From assembly GCF_009765835.1 (NCBI RefSeq), contig NZ_LMUS01000001.1:744001-808000 (forward strand): 64,000 bases of DNA. Direction: 5' to 3'. Source of the stretch: Granulicella sp. L56 (lineage in GTDB: Bacteria; Acidobacteriota; Terriglobia; Terriglobales; Acidobacteriaceae). The notes below the pieces were generated by a model. The model ran no database searches. It saw nothing but the letters and a program-made list of their open reading frames with translations, and was not told the origin of the DNA. Below are positions 18,974 through 28,346 of the stretch, piece by piece; within the stretch, counting starts at the first letter, position 1, and every line of letters begins with the position of its first letter. A program made the translations under genes and the position numbers.

Positions 18974-21229
18974 ATGAACAAGGACCGGCGAACCTTTCTC
19001 AAATCGGCGGCAATCGGTGTAAGTGCTTCGTTGTGTCGCGTGGATGCCGTTGCTGCCTCTGTCCCACACGAACTCAGTTCTGCAGAGATGTCTGTTACGT
19101 TATCTGGCCCTCGCCACCTCGCTGACTATGTCAATGTTCTGCAGGGCACGAATTCCAGCCCATCCTATTCGCGTGGCAATACTTTGCCCATCGTCGCCGC
19201 ACCATTCGGCATGGCGCATTGGACCATCCAAACCACCTCAGAGCGCGGCAACTGGTTCTTCCATCCCGCAGATCCTCGCATTGAAGGAGTACGCTGTACG
19301 CACCAACTGGCTCCCTGGCTTGGCGACTATGGACAGGTTGCCATTCTTCCTTTTTGCGGAAGACCCGACCTGACACCCACAGGAAGAGCTTCTTCGTATC
19401 GACCCCGAGATCTGCACCTGACTCCCTACGGCATGCACGTCGAACTCCGCCGTTACAGTGTGACCATCGACCTTGCGCCGACAGAACGCTGCGCCATCAT
19501 GGAGCTAACGTTCGCAGAACCTGGGCCCGCGGGTCTATGTGTTGCGATTCCGGGCAACAAAGGCACCTGCGTAGCATCGGGCACTCCAGGGTCTTTCATT
19601 GCAACTTCTCCGAGCAATCAGGGTGGAGTCGCACCCGGCTTCGCGACCTACTACGCGCTCTCCATCGACGATCCCACTGTTCAGCTCGACTTTCAGCAGA
19701 TGGAAAAAGAAGGCGTCGCCGCCCTCCGCTTCAACGTGAAGGCTAATCAACGCGTTCAACTGCGCATTGGCACATCCTTCATCTCCGGCGAACAAGCGAA
19801 GTTGAATCTCGATCGTGAACTCGGAACCCTATCGCTCAGTCAACTGACCGATAGGGCCGCCGAAGCATGGGAGCAGCAACTCGGCCGCATTCGCATCGTG
19901 GAGCCGGACCAGACGCGCAATAAGATCTTCTACTCCGCGCTTTACCGCGCTTCACTCTTCCCACGCATCTGGCATGAGGTCGATGCCTCGGGCACGACCG
20001 TGCATCGCAGCCCCTACAACGGTTCCGTCACTAACGGAGTCATGTACGCCGACCATGGGTTCTGGGATGTGTACCGCGCCTGGTATCCCATGATGACGCT
20101 GATTTATCCCGACCGGCTCGCAGAGATACTGCAAGCCTGGGTCAATGCCGCCAAGGAAGGTGGCTGGCTCCCGCAATTCCCTTGCCCGGGCTATCGCGGC
20201 GCGATGAGCGGCAGCCCCATTGATACAGTCTTTGCCGATGCGGCCGTCAAGAACATCAAGGGTTTCGAACTCGACATAGCCTATGAGGCACTGCGCAAGC
20301 ACGCAACGACTCCTCTCAAGCAGACACCTGGCTACGGACGCCAGGGTGTTGCCGACTACCTGGCCCTTGGCTATCTTCCTGCGGACAAGCACGGCGCCTC
20401 GCTCACCGAAACTCTTGATGCAGCCTATGGAGATTTCTGCATCGGTCAGGTCGCCAAGGTCCTTGGGCGACACGCCGACGCTCAGATGTTCGAAGAACGC
20501 TCCCAAAACTGGCACAAGGTATTTGATCCCGGCACAAAGTTCCTGCGGCCTCGCCTGAGTGATGGACAGTGGCCAAAGAACTTTCTCCCGATTCGCTGGG
20601 GAAATGGCTACGTCGAAGGATCGGCGTGGCAGTACCGCGTCTCAGTTCCACACGATCCCAAAGGCCTCATTGCTGCCATGGGTGGCAAAGTTGCGTTCGT
20701 TGACGCGCTGGACCAACTCACCACCATGCAGCCGCGTTTCGACGTAGGAGACTACGGCTTCGAGATTCACGAGATGTCTGAGATGGCAGCGGTCGATTTT
20801 GGTCAGTACGCTCATTCGAATCAACCTTCGCATCACATCTTATACATGTACGCCATGGCCGGCCGGCCCGACCGCACGCAGTACTGGGTCCGCCGCGTGC
20901 TCGACGAGCTCTATACCGTCGATGACTTCGCGGGCGATGAGGACACTGGCTCCATGGCCGCCTGGTACATTCTCAGCTCACTCGGCTTCTACTCGCTTTG
21001 CCCCGGACGACCTTCTTACGTTTTGGGTTCGCCACTCTTTCACGAAGCCACCTTGCATCTGCCATCCGGCGTCAAAACACGCATCCGCGCTGTGAACCAG
21101 GTTCCCGGAAACCCCTACGTCAGCACATGCACCTTCAATGGCAAGCCCATCACTTCATCACAAATTGACCATGCTTCCCTGGCTTCAGGTGGAGAGTTGG
21201 TCTTCACCATGCAGAACAAGCCCAGCTAG
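18974..21229 (+). CDS. GH92 alpha-mannosidase
   Basis: A 751-residue exo-alpha-mannosidase of glycoside hydrolase family 92, a calcium-dependent inverting family. It starts with a Tat-type leader (DRRTFLKSAAIGVSAS). Family hallmarks are visible: PIVAAPFGMAHWTIQT and the THQLAPWLGDYG segment in the N-terminal domain, VEGSAWQYRVSVPHD carrying the general acid glutamate, the QPSHHILYMYAMAG block, and GDEDTGSMAAWYILSSLGFY with the acidic base pair. The ATG at 18974 has AAGGAG upstream and follows the SGNH gene directly. It would remove terminal alpha-mannose, or a related sugar, in the periplasm. A strong hairpin downstream ends the unit. Confidence 0.93.
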   Translation: MNKDRRTFLKSAAIGVSASLCRVDAVAASVPHELSSAEMSVTLSGPRHLADYVNVLQGTNSSPSYSRGNTLPIVAAPFGMAHWTIQTTSERGNWFFHPADPRIEGVRCTHQLAPWLGDYGQVAILPFCGRPDLTPTGRASSYRPRDLHLTPYGMHVELRRYSVTIDLAPTERCAIMELTFAEPGPAGLCVAIPGNKGTCVASGTPGSFIATSPSNQGGVAPGFATYYALSIDDPTVQLDFQQMEKEGVAALRFNVKANQRVQLRIGTSFISGEQAKLNLDRELGTLSLSQLTDRAAEAWEQQLGRIRIVEPDQTRNKIFYSALYRASLFPRIWHEVDASGTTVHRSPYNGSVTNGVMYADHGFWDVYRAWYPMMTLIYPDRLAEILQAWVNAAKEGGWLPQFPCPGYRGAMSGSPIDTVFADAAVKNIKGFELDIAYEALRKHATTPLKQTPGYGRQGVADYLALGYLPADKHGASLTETLDAAYGDFCIGQVAKVLGRHADAQMFEERSQNWHKVFDPGTKFLRPRLSDGQWPKNFLPIRWGNGYVEGSAWQYRVSVPHDPKGLIAAMGGKVAFVDALDQLTTMQPRFDVGDYGFEIHEMSEMAAVDFGQYAHSNQPSHHILYMYAMAGRPDRTQYWVRRVLDELYTVDDFAGDEDTGSMAAWYILSSLGFYSLCPGRPSYVLGSPLFHEATLHLPSGVKTRIRAVNQVPGNPYVSTCTFNGKPITSSQIDHASLASGGELVFTMQNKPS

Positions 21230-21251
21230 ACAACAAGCTTGCTAAAAATAA

Positions 21252-21285
21252 AAAGTGGCTGAAGAGCTTCGTCTCCAGCCACTTT
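21252..21285. terminator. Bidirectional terminator between GH92 and TonB receptor
   Basis: A perfect 10-bp stem (AAAGTGGCTG at 21252-21261 with its complement at 21276-21285) and a 14-base loop, with A-rich sequence on the left and T-rich sequence on the right. It sits between two convergent genes and could serve both strands. Confidence 0.75.
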
Positions 21286-21339
21286 CGTTTGCCGCCTTTT
21301 GATCAGACTTCGATGCATCCTGTCAGCTGGCCTTGTTGT

Positions 21340-24312
21340 TTAGAAGGAGTAGCGCAATGCAAATTGCAGTTGCCGACTCGTATGAAAACCCTCCTGAGTG
21401 CTGAGCGTGCTGGTAGTTTGCCCGAACTGAGGGATATTGTTGAGTGCCGATTGCGGATTGCTGAATTGTGGATGATTGAAAATATTGAAGGCCTCTGCCC
21501 GGAAGGTGATTTGCTGCTTCTCCAGTTTGGGCAGCGGAAAGGACTTGAAGAGAGACATATCGAAGTTAACCGCGTCTGGGCCGTAATACGCATTCCTGGT
21601 CGAGGTGCCGAAGTGGCCCACAGGAATGGCGAAGGCTGCTGGGTTGATTTGATTCAAGGGGATGCTGAACCCTTGCGGACGAGGAGAAACTCCTGGAACT
21701 ACGTCCGCTCGGGAACTCGCTTGTCCAACATTTTCGGGATCGCATCCGCAGGAGATCGAGTATGGGAACCCACTCCGTATTTCGGTAATTGTGTTGTACT
21801 GCCAACCGGATCCAACGATTTTCATCATGTGAGGGATGGCGGGAATGGCATAGCTCGCGTCAAACTCAAGATTGTGACGATCATCGAAATCAGAGTTTCC
21901 ATAGTCGCCAATCGGGTTGTGATCATCTTGATAGGAACCGAATACGGTGGGGGCGTCGTCGAGCGAATGAGAAAGGGTGTAGCTCGCATTGAAGGAAAGC
22001 CCGCTTGGCCAACGCTTTTTGAAGATCAACTGGAACGCCTGATAATTTGAAATCGCGCTTGTCGTATTCGTATTGATGCTGCCGAACTGGGGAAGGGGAC
22101 GTACCGTGCTTCCGGGAGAGAGCCTATTAAGGTCGTAGCCCTCAATGAGGTGAAGTCCTCTCGCTCCGCTGTATCCGACCTGAATCATAGCGGAGGATCC
22201 CAATGCCTGCTGAACGTTGAAGTTCCACTTTTCGGAGTATGGCTCTTGATAGTTCTTCACGATTGCGGAGAAATTTGTCGTCGGAACAGCGAAGGAAGCG
22301 AGATCAGGAAAGGGCAGTCCCTGGAGGCCGGGAACTTGAACATTGTTCACGGAAGCGCTGAACCCAAGACCTGTGTTGGACGGAAGGTTCTGTGCCAGGT
22401 TACCGGCATTCAGGTCAGAGAAGAAGATGCCAAAGCCGCCTCGGAGCACCAGGTTGCCAGATGCGCGGGGACTATACGAAATGCCGAATCGGGGAGCGAA
22501 ATTAAGGCGGGGCGCATTGAGGACAGTGCCTCCGACTGGGTCGAGCTTATTTGTAGCAGGGTTGAAATTTGCGATCCTCCCCTGCGATTCCGTGGGAGAA
22601 CTATCATATTGATATCGCAACCCCATGTTGAAACTGAGTTGCCTGCTTACCTGAAGGTTGTCCTGACCAAAGAGATAAAAATATGTGTTGCGGATACCGA
22701 TTCTGGGAAAGCCCAAGGTGCCATCGGAAAATGCAAGATTTTGCTGAGCGTCTGCGAAGGTGAGATAGCTGACCGTCATCTGATAACCAAGCTCTTTATT
22801 GTCCTGGTTGCGAATAGCCGTTCCCCCAACTTTGATTTGATTACGGCCATGAACAATGGTGACGTTGTCCTGCCATGTAAAAGAGTTGTTGGCGACGTGA
22901 AGATCGAAGAGGCCCGGACCGACACCAGCGCCTTCGCCAAAGCCGATGATGGGAGAGGTCAAGACAGATGCGACATTTGAGGCACGGGGATCAACGTGGA
23001 AGCGATTGAAGAAAAAACTTGCTTCGTTGATTACATTCGGAGTGAAGGTGTGGGTGTAATTTAACATCGCAAGCTGCATAAATCCAGGCGCATCCTGCAC
23101 CTGTCCCAAGGCAACGCCTGTATAGGTCTCTGTGAGATTTTGATTGGCGTTGTAACGACCAGTGATGTGATCGGAAGGACGCAGTTGCCAATCTATTTTG
23201 ACGATTCCCGTGTTCTCGGTGAGAGGATTAGAAATGCTCTCCGTGTATGCACCAAAGCGGGGGTCCGACGCGGAGATAGCGCCGTTCGGCAGAGGGAGAG
23301 TTGCAAAAGCGGACTGAACTACAGGCACCGCAGATGCCCTTGCAGCGGCCGTAGGAACAACTGCCGCGAGGATATTTCCACTCCGCTGGCGAACCGCTTC
23401 GTAATCTGTAAAGAAGAAAAGCTTGTCGCGGATGAAGCGACCACCAAACGTTCCGCCAAACTGGTTGAGCCGATAGGCCGGCTTATAGTTTGGTGCAGGG
23501 TTGAAGTAGTCACGAGCATCGAGCACTTCATTACGGAAGTATTCAAATAAGCTGCCGTGATACTGGTTGGTACCTGATTTCGTAACCAGGTTTACGACAC
23601 CTCCCTGCGTCTGGCCGTATTCGGCTGAGTACGAATCCGTGTAAACGCGAAACTCCTCCACTGCATCCACGCTTGCGCGGGAAACCCGTCCAGCGCTCGA
23701 CCCATAAGTATTTCCTACATCGTCAAAGTCGACTCGGCTTGCATCGCCGCCATCGAGTAGCACATGCAGCCCTCCCTCATTGGTGAAGGTTCCCTGACCG
23801 CCTACACTCAGTTGATTTGAATTGCCGCGTAGTTGGACTCCAGGTACCAGCGCAAGAAGATCAGTGACGCTCCTCCCATTGATCGGGAGATCCGCAACCT
23901 GTTGCTTGCTCACAACACCGCCAAGAGTTGTTGACGCGGCATCAATGAGGGGAGCCTGCCCAGTCACCGAGATCGTCTCCTTCACGTCCCCCGGTTTGAG
24001 GGAGAAGCGAAGTTGCATACGGTCCGAGACCTGCAAATTCATCCCAGCCTTGACGCTGGTCGAAAATCCCGGAGAGGACACGGTAACGCTGTAGATCCCG
24101 AGCGGCAGTGGAGCTGAGATGAACGTTCCTGTCGAGTCCGTAACAAGTTTCTGCGAGAAACCTGTTCCCTGATTGCTCAGAAGAATCGATGCCCCAGGAA
24201 TAGAGTAGCCTCGAGAGTCTTGCACCAGCCCCAGGATCGTCCCAGTATTTGACTGTGCTGCGCAGATGGATGCAGTGCAGGCAAGCAGAAATGCTATAAA
24301 AACACGTCTCAT
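21340..24312 (-). CDS. TonB-dependent receptor of the GH92/esterase locus
   Basis: A 990-residue outer-membrane receptor: signal peptide (VFIAFLLACTASICAAQ), carboxypeptidase-regulatory-like domain (GTILGLVQDSRGYSIPGASI), plug (DLPINGRSVTDLLALVPGV, GGVVNLVTKSGTNQYHGSLF) and a long beta-barrel ending in an aromatic terminus (QLQFALRYSF). The ATG at 24312 has AAAGGA eight bases upstream. The longer reading from 24423 would run through the promoter and operator, so it is rejected. It has an operator of the shared LacI-type motif at 24339 and a TTGACA promoter, so it belongs to the same regulon as the GH92 and esterase genes. No SusD-like lipoprotein partner is present. The ligand is probably the oligosaccharide processed by that locus. 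Confidence 0.92.
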   Translation of the reverse strand: MRRVFIAFLLACTASICAAQSNTGTILGLVQDSRGYSIPGASILLSNQGTGFSQKLVTDSTGTFISAPLPLGIYSVTVSSPGFSTSVKAGMNLQVSDRMQLRFSLKPGDVKETISVTGQAPLIDAASTTLGGVVSKQQVADLPINGRSVTDLLALVPGVQLRGNSNQLSVGGQGTFTNEGGLHVLLDGGDASRVDFDDVGNTYGSSAGRVSRASVDAVEEFRVYTDSYSAEYGQTQGGVVNLVTKSGTNQYHGSLFEYFRNEVLDARDYFNPAPNYKPAYRLNQFGGTFGGRFIRDKLFFFTDYEAVRQRSGNILAAVVPTAAARASAVPVVQSAFATLPLPNGAISASDPRFGAYTESISNPLTENTGIVKIDWQLRPSDHITGRYNANQNLTETYTGVALGQVQDAPGFMQLAMLNYTHTFTPNVINEASFFFNRFHVDPRASNVASVLTSPIIGFGEGAGVGPGLFDLHVANNSFTWQDNVTIVHGRNQIKVGGTAIRNQDNKELGYQMTVSYLTFADAQQNLAFSDGTLGFPRIGIRNTYFYLFGQDNLQVSRQLSFNMGLRYQYDSSPTESQGRIANFNPATNKLDPVGGTVLNAPRLNFAPRFGISYSPRASGNLVLRGGFGIFFSDLNAGNLAQNLPSNTGLGFSASVNNVQVPGLQGLPFPDLASFAVPTTNFSAIVKNYQEPYSEKWNFNVQQALGSSAMIQVGYSGARGLHLIEGYDLNRLSPGSTVRPLPQFGSINTNTTSAISNYQAFQLIFKKRWPSGLSFNASYTLSHSLDDAPTVFGSYQDDHNPIGDYGNSDFDDRHNLEFDASYAIPAIPHMMKIVGSGWQYNTITEIRSGFPYSISCGCDPENVGQASSRADVVPGVSPRPQGFSIPLNQINPAAFAIPVGHFGTSTRNAYYGPDAVNFDMSLFKSFPLPKLEKQQITFRAEAFNIFNHPQFSNPQSALNNIPQFGQTTSTLSTQEGFHTSRQLQFALRYSF

Positions 24313-24338
24313 TGAAAGAATCCTTTTCAGCGGCAATA

Positions 24339-24352
24339 TGGTACCGTTTCCA
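24339..24352. promoter_or_regulatory. LacI-type operator copy 5 (TGGTACCGTTTCCA)
   Basis: Matches TGGTAYCGRTACCA at 12 of 14 positions. It lies between the receptor's predicted transcription start (near 24356) and its ribosome site, as at the other promoters of the locus. Confidence 0.65.
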
Positions 24353-24362
24353 TTCGAATGAG

Positions 24363-24392
24363 ACAGTACCGTGATCCAGTCATCTGTGTCAA
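24363..24392 (-). promoter_or_regulatory. Promoter of the locus TonB receptor
   Basis: On the minus strand: perfect TTGACA (24387-24392), 18-base spacer, TACTGT (24363-24368; three of six bases, including the key TA...T positions). Confidence 0.5.
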
Positions 24393-24908
24393 CAGTTTTT
24401 TGTATGTAGCGACACCACTCCAATTTATCGAGATCGGCGTAGACCGAATTTCCTAGTCGAAACCGGTAATTTACGCCTATACCCTAGATAAACGCCGTTC
24501 TCATCGCCGATAACATTGTCACTTTCAAAGATTGATCGGCAGTCACTTACAGGACTCCTGGCTGGATTGTTCAATCATCCAGTAATTCCTTGCGAGTGGA
24601 AACGCAACCATACATTTTGACAGCCATCTTGTTGCATCACATTTTCAGTGGAAAAAGACGGGCATCCGCCACTTATATGTCGAAGGAACAATGGAGTACT
24701 CAAATGTCTTCAGCCGCAGCTCTATTCCATTTCGGAAGTTGCAACATGTCATTCGCGAGACGAGCGCTTTCGGTCCTGATCGTCGAAGCAAAATCACAAG
24801 CGCTGAAATAGACACTTTCCAAAAACTGGAGCCTACGAAAATACCCGCACGACGCCATGACTCGCGGGGGACACATTCATATCTTTGGAAAGGACTAGTT
24901 GTGAATTA
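24393..24908. other. Intergenic stretch without a recognised gene
   Basis: About 500 bases between the receptor promoter and the end of the mannonate dehydratase gene. Only short unconvincing frames are present, with no family resemblance and no clear ribosome sites. No hairpin terminator was evident downstream of the dehydratase stop. Confidence 0.6.
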
Positions 24909-26087
24909 TTACAACAGGCGTTCACAGGCACGCATCACTCCCCGCAACTCTGCCAGACCCCGAAGGCGTCCTACAGCAGGGTAGCCTGCTTGCGCTCCCA
25001 GGGCTTTATCCGAGAGAAGCTGTCGGCCATGGTCAGGACGGAACGGCAACCTCTGCTGGTCGCCCGCAGCTTGACGCCGGCGCTCTTCTTTCACAAGTTC
25101 GATCACAATTGAGACAAGATCGGCATCACCATCGAGATGCCCAGCTTCAAAAAAGCTCTCGCTATCCTGCTCACGCTGTGTCGACCGGAGATGAGCAAAC
25201 CAGATGCGGTGCGCAAATTTACGAACCATCGCTTTGAGATCGTTGTCGCTGCGAACACCGAGAGCGCCGGTGCAAAAGGTGATTCCGTTAGCATCGCCCG
25301 GCCATTGGCCGATCAAATATGCGAGATCCTCCGCCGTACTGACAATTCGCGGCAGTCCCAGCAGATTTCGCGGAGGATCATCGGGATGAACACACAGCCT
25401 TAAGCCAAGCTCCTCGGCAACTGGACAGACTTCTTTTAAAAAGGCGGCTGCATTAGACCTAAGATCGCCTGCATTCATCCCTCGGTAGCGTTCAAGTCCC
25501 AATCGAACCTGATCCAGCGTGAATGCCTCATTCCCTCCTGGAAGTCCCTGAAGAATGGTGTTCTTCAGCTTTTCACGCTGTGCAATAGACATGTCATGAT
25601 AGAGCGCGGCTGCGACGCGAATGCGGTCTTCACCCCAATCTTCTTCCGCTCTTTTTCGTTTGAGCATGTATAAATCGAATGCTGCAAATTCTGTCGCGTT
25701 GAACCGCGTTGTTGTGCCGCCGCTGGCAAGGGGGAAATCCAGTTCTGTTCTCATCCAACTGAAAAGCGGCATCAGATTGTAGGCGACAATGCCTATCCCG
25801 CAGGACGCAAGGTTCCGCAGCGAAGCAATGTAGTGATTGATATCCCTCTCAAATCCAGGCTCACGTAACTTGATGCGCTCACTCACATCCAGGCTTTCAA
25901 CGACCGTCCACTCCAATCCTGCAGACCTCACGACGTCCTGACGACTTCTAATCGCCTCGACCGGCCATACTTCTCCAATGGGGACCTCGTGCAAAGCTGT
26001 AACGATCGCTTCAGCTCCAGCCTGTCTCGCATCAGAAAGTGTTACTTTGTCGGATTGGCCAAACCATCTCCAGGTCTGCTGCATCAT
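24909..26087 (-). CDS. uxuA: Mannonate dehydratase (UxuA family)
   Basis: UxuA converts D-mannonate to 2-keto-3-deoxy-D-gluconate in the cytoplasm, using divalent metal in a TIM barrel. The family pattern is clear: WRWFGQSDKVTLSDARQAGA at the N-terminus, GIGIVAYNLMPLFSW, metal-ligand region LCVHPDDPPRNLLGLPRIV, GITFCTGALG, and IWFAHLRSTQ. Length, 392 residues, is normal. It is the last gene of the minus-strand SMP-30/GH38/SDR/RhaT/ROK unit, 149 bases after the ROK gene. A second paralogue is at 35464. Substrate range in UxuA homologues varies, so mannonate is the default call rather than proven. Confidence 0.9.
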   Translation of the reverse strand: MMQQTWRWFGQSDKVTLSDARQAGAEAIVTALHEVPIGEVWPVEAIRSRQDVVRSAGLEWTVVESLDVSERIKLREPGFERDINHYIASLRNLASCGIGIVAYNLMPLFSWMRTELDFPLASGGTTTRFNATEFAAFDLYMLKRKRAEEDWGEDRIRVAAALYHDMSIAQREKLKNTILQGLPGGNEAFTLDQVRLGLERYRGMNAGDLRSNAAAFLKEVCPVAEELGLRLCVHPDDPPRNLLGLPRIVSTAEDLAYLIGQWPGDANGITFCTGALGVRSDNDLKAMVRKFAHRIWFAHLRSTQREQDSESFFEAGHLDGDADLVSIVIELVKEERRRQAAGDQQRLPFRPDHGRQLLSDKALGAQAGYPAVGRLRGLAELRGVMRACERLL

Positions 26088-26236
26088 TCATTTCCCTATA
26101 TTGATCGGATGTATTTTCATTTTTGATTCGTGCGGACCACATGGCAAGCGAAGAACTATCCTGGCTGCTCAACCTTTCAACATATGCACAATATTTCGCG
26201 TATAGGGAGGATCGCGCTGACGGGCTGCTCATCACA

Positions 26237-27175
26237 TTAGCGTGCTTCCGTCAGTAGCGGAACAGCCCCCAGGAGTGCGGCTTTCTCGCCAAGCTCCGCA
26301 GCTCGCACGACGGGCGTTCCCCACGCAGCCCAGGCATACTTATTGATGTGGTTCTGTACAAAAGGCAATATGACGTCTGCCCGACCCAAGACTCCACCCC
26401 CCATGATCACAACTTCCGGATCGTAAGCGTGAATTAAAGCCACCGCGTTGGCAGCCCAGACCTCAAGGCAATGCTGCCGTACTTCCAAGGCAACGTGATC
26501 ACCCAGGTCGGCCGTATCGAAGAGCCTACGAAAGTTCAGTTCCGGTTCCGCGGCAAGGAGGCTGGTTGCAAACGCCGGATGCTCCCGAATGATCCCTGGC
26601 AAGGCCCAACCGGATGCTTCTGCTTCGGCACAGCCGATATTACCGCACTTACAAAGTCGTCCCCGGTAATTAACCGGCAAGTGCCCGCCAAGACAGGCAG
26701 CTTGTGCGTGTGCGCCGCGTAACAGCCTGCCATGAATTATCGCTGCCCCACCAATGCCTGTCCCCAGTGTCATCATGACCACATCACTTACACCTTGAGC
26801 GCTTCCCGCAAATTGCTCGCCGAGGAGCGCCATGCGCGCGTCGTTCTCCATACGCAGGGGTAGACCAAGAACCTCTTCGCTCCACGCGCCGAGATCCAAC
26901 TCCTTCGCGTCCTCATACTTCTTCAACGTGGAAAGGATGCGGCTGGTTCGAGCATCGATGATTCCCGGAAAGCCGACAGCGAGACCACCACATGCACTTA
27001 GAGTCTCTCCGGACTCGTCCAGAAGCTGCTGCAAGGTCTGTGCGATCAGGGGAAGGATGGAAGCGAGGCCCTTAGCACTCTCGGCTGCAAGCGAGGAGCA
27101 GGCCAGTATCTTCTGATCACGCACCACCGCGCAACCAATATGTGTTCCGCCCATGTCAAGAGATAAGGCAAGCAT
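26237..27175 (-). CDS. ROK-family sugar kinase
   Basis: A 312-residue kinase of the ROK family. It has the N-terminal ATP-binding signature LSLDMGGTHIGCAVV, the catalytic-site region RMENDARMALLGEQF, GTGIGGAAIIHGRLLRGAH, and the zinc-binding motif CxCGxxGCxE (CKCGNIGCAEAEASG). No helix-turn-helix precedes it, so it is an enzyme rather than a NagC-type repressor. I place the start at the ATG at 27175, which has AGGA nearby, rather than the adjacent TTG. In this operon it may phosphorylate a hexose or a 2-keto-3-deoxy acid; the substrate cannot be read. It follows the permease gene after 26 bases. Confidence 0.87.
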   Translation of the reverse strand: MLALSLDMGGTHIGCAVVRDQKILACSSLAAESAKGLASILPLIAQTLQQLLDESGETLSACGGLAVGFPGIIDARTSRILSTLKKYEDAKELDLGAWSEEVLGLPLRMENDARMALLGEQFAGSAQGVSDVVMMTLGTGIGGAAIIHGRLLRGAHAQAACLGGHLPVNYRGRLCKCGNIGCAEAEASGWALPGIIREHPAFATSLLAAEPELNFRRLFDTADLGDHVALEVRQHCLEVWAANAVALIHAYDPEVVIMGGGVLGRADVILPFVQNHINKYAWAAWGTPVVRAAELGEKAALLGAVPLLTEAR

Positions 27176-27201
27176 CAAGGGTTCCTATCTGGTCTGCCGC
27201 A

Positions 27202-28218
27202 TTAAGAGAAGTACCGGCTCATGCTGGCAAGAATAAAAACAGCGAGGACCAGCAAAGCTACCCCGCTCCATTGGATTCTGATCGGGAGGCGCCCGCTGTT
27301 CCTCCATTCTCCGGTTGTCATGCCCAGCAGGCTTGCAATAATAACGATGAGAGACATAAAGAGCGGCCATCCCAGGACCGGCCCCAACGAGCCCAGCTTC
27401 GCGGCAGCAAAGCCATACAAGAGCGTACTGCCCAACCATAGGACTGCCATCACAAATGCCAGCCCCCAATGGCTCAGACGCCCATCCGCAAACTTGCTGC
27501 CCGTACGATTTTTCCGCAGCAGCCACAGACAATACAACAAGTTTGGAATTGCCCCAGCCAGCATAAGCGGCATCCAGATCACATTGGAAGCGTTCAATTC
27601 TCCCGCACCTGCGGATCGCGCCGCTTCGGTAAGGGAGCTTCCAAAAGCGAGACCGAGATTTATAAACGAGGCTCCCAACCCACAAAGAATCGCGAGGGCA
27701 ATGCCAAGCCCAGAACTCTTATGCGTTGCGGCATGTCCGCTCCGAGCTTTCTCCCGCATGCGTCCTGCAATGGCGCAGACGAGCACTCCTGCTATAACCA
27801 GTGCGACACCGACAAGTACACCGTGTCCGGCAGGAGTTTGCAGACGCTCAGGATGTAAACGAACCAGCGGTATGAGAGTACCAACAGCAGCAGACGTTCC
27901 CAGTACGAGAGAGAATGTAAGCGCAATGCCGATCGCATCGACTGCTAACCCAAAAAATACCTGTGCAACTCCCCATCCAACGCCGAAGAGCATGACCACC
28001 AACAGCATACTAGGAGCCACTGATGAGTAAATCTCTCCGAGATGAGGCACCGTACTAAGCGTAATCACCGGCGGCAAAATCAGCAGCGCAAAAATCGTCC
28101 ACACCAGCCAGGTGTTTTCCCACGCCCAGCGAGATGTGTACTTCATTGGAAGCGTGAAGCTGGCATTCATCATGCTGGCCAATACAAGAATCGCGAATCC
28201 GAGTGCGGCATTGCTCAT
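27202..28218 (-). CDS. RhaT-like sugar-proton symporter
   Basis: A 338-residue inner-membrane protein of the L-rhamnose-proton symporter (RhaT) family in the drug/metabolite transporter superfamily, with about ten hydrophobic segments. Family features include FTLPMKYTSRWAWENTW in the first two helices, GVGWGVAQVFFGLAVDAIG, LVLGTSAAVGTLIPL, and the C-terminal TTGEWRNSGRLPI loop. RhaT-like proteins also occur in clusters for other sugars; here the neighbours point to the free hexose released by the GH38 enzyme. A paralogue with the same motifs is at 36564 in the divergent operon. Confidence 0.86.
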   Translation of the reverse strand: MSNAALGFAILVLASMMNASFTLPMKYTSRWAWENTWLVWTIFALLILPPVITLSTVPHLGEIYSSVAPSMLLVVMLFGVGWGVAQVFFGLAVDAIGIALTFSLVLGTSAAVGTLIPLVRLHPERLQTPAGHGVLVGVALVIAGVLVCAIAGRMREKARSGHAATHKSSGLGIALAILCGLGASFINLGLAFGSSLTEAARSAGAGELNASNVIWMPLMLAGAIPNLLYCLWLLRKNRTGSKFADGRLSHWGLAFVMAVLWLGSTLLYGFAAAKLGSLGPVLGWPLFMSLIVIIASLLGMTTGEWRNSGRLPIRIQWSGVALLVLAVFILASMSRYFS

Positions 28219-28346
28219 ACCGTGCTTTGTCCTTCTTTCACAACAATGTGAATGCCTTCACTGTGGAACATGAAAGCTGCGCGATACTTCCACCGGATGA
28301 ATTCAGTCTGCATGATTAGTCCGCTGCGTCGCACACCAATAAGGTC

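Noticed and set aside
21289..22980. Plus-strand frames opposite the TonB receptor
   Set aside because: Low-information antisense translations of the receptor barrel; no family features.
24590..24984. Short plus-strand frames in the gap before the mannonate dehydratase
   Set aside because: No ribosome sites, overlapping frames and no recognisable sequence; treated as non-coding.
27221..28030. Plus-strand frame of 269 codons opposite the RhaT-like permease
   Set aside because: The minus strand encodes a clear membrane permease; the plus frame is a proline/threonine-rich shadow.
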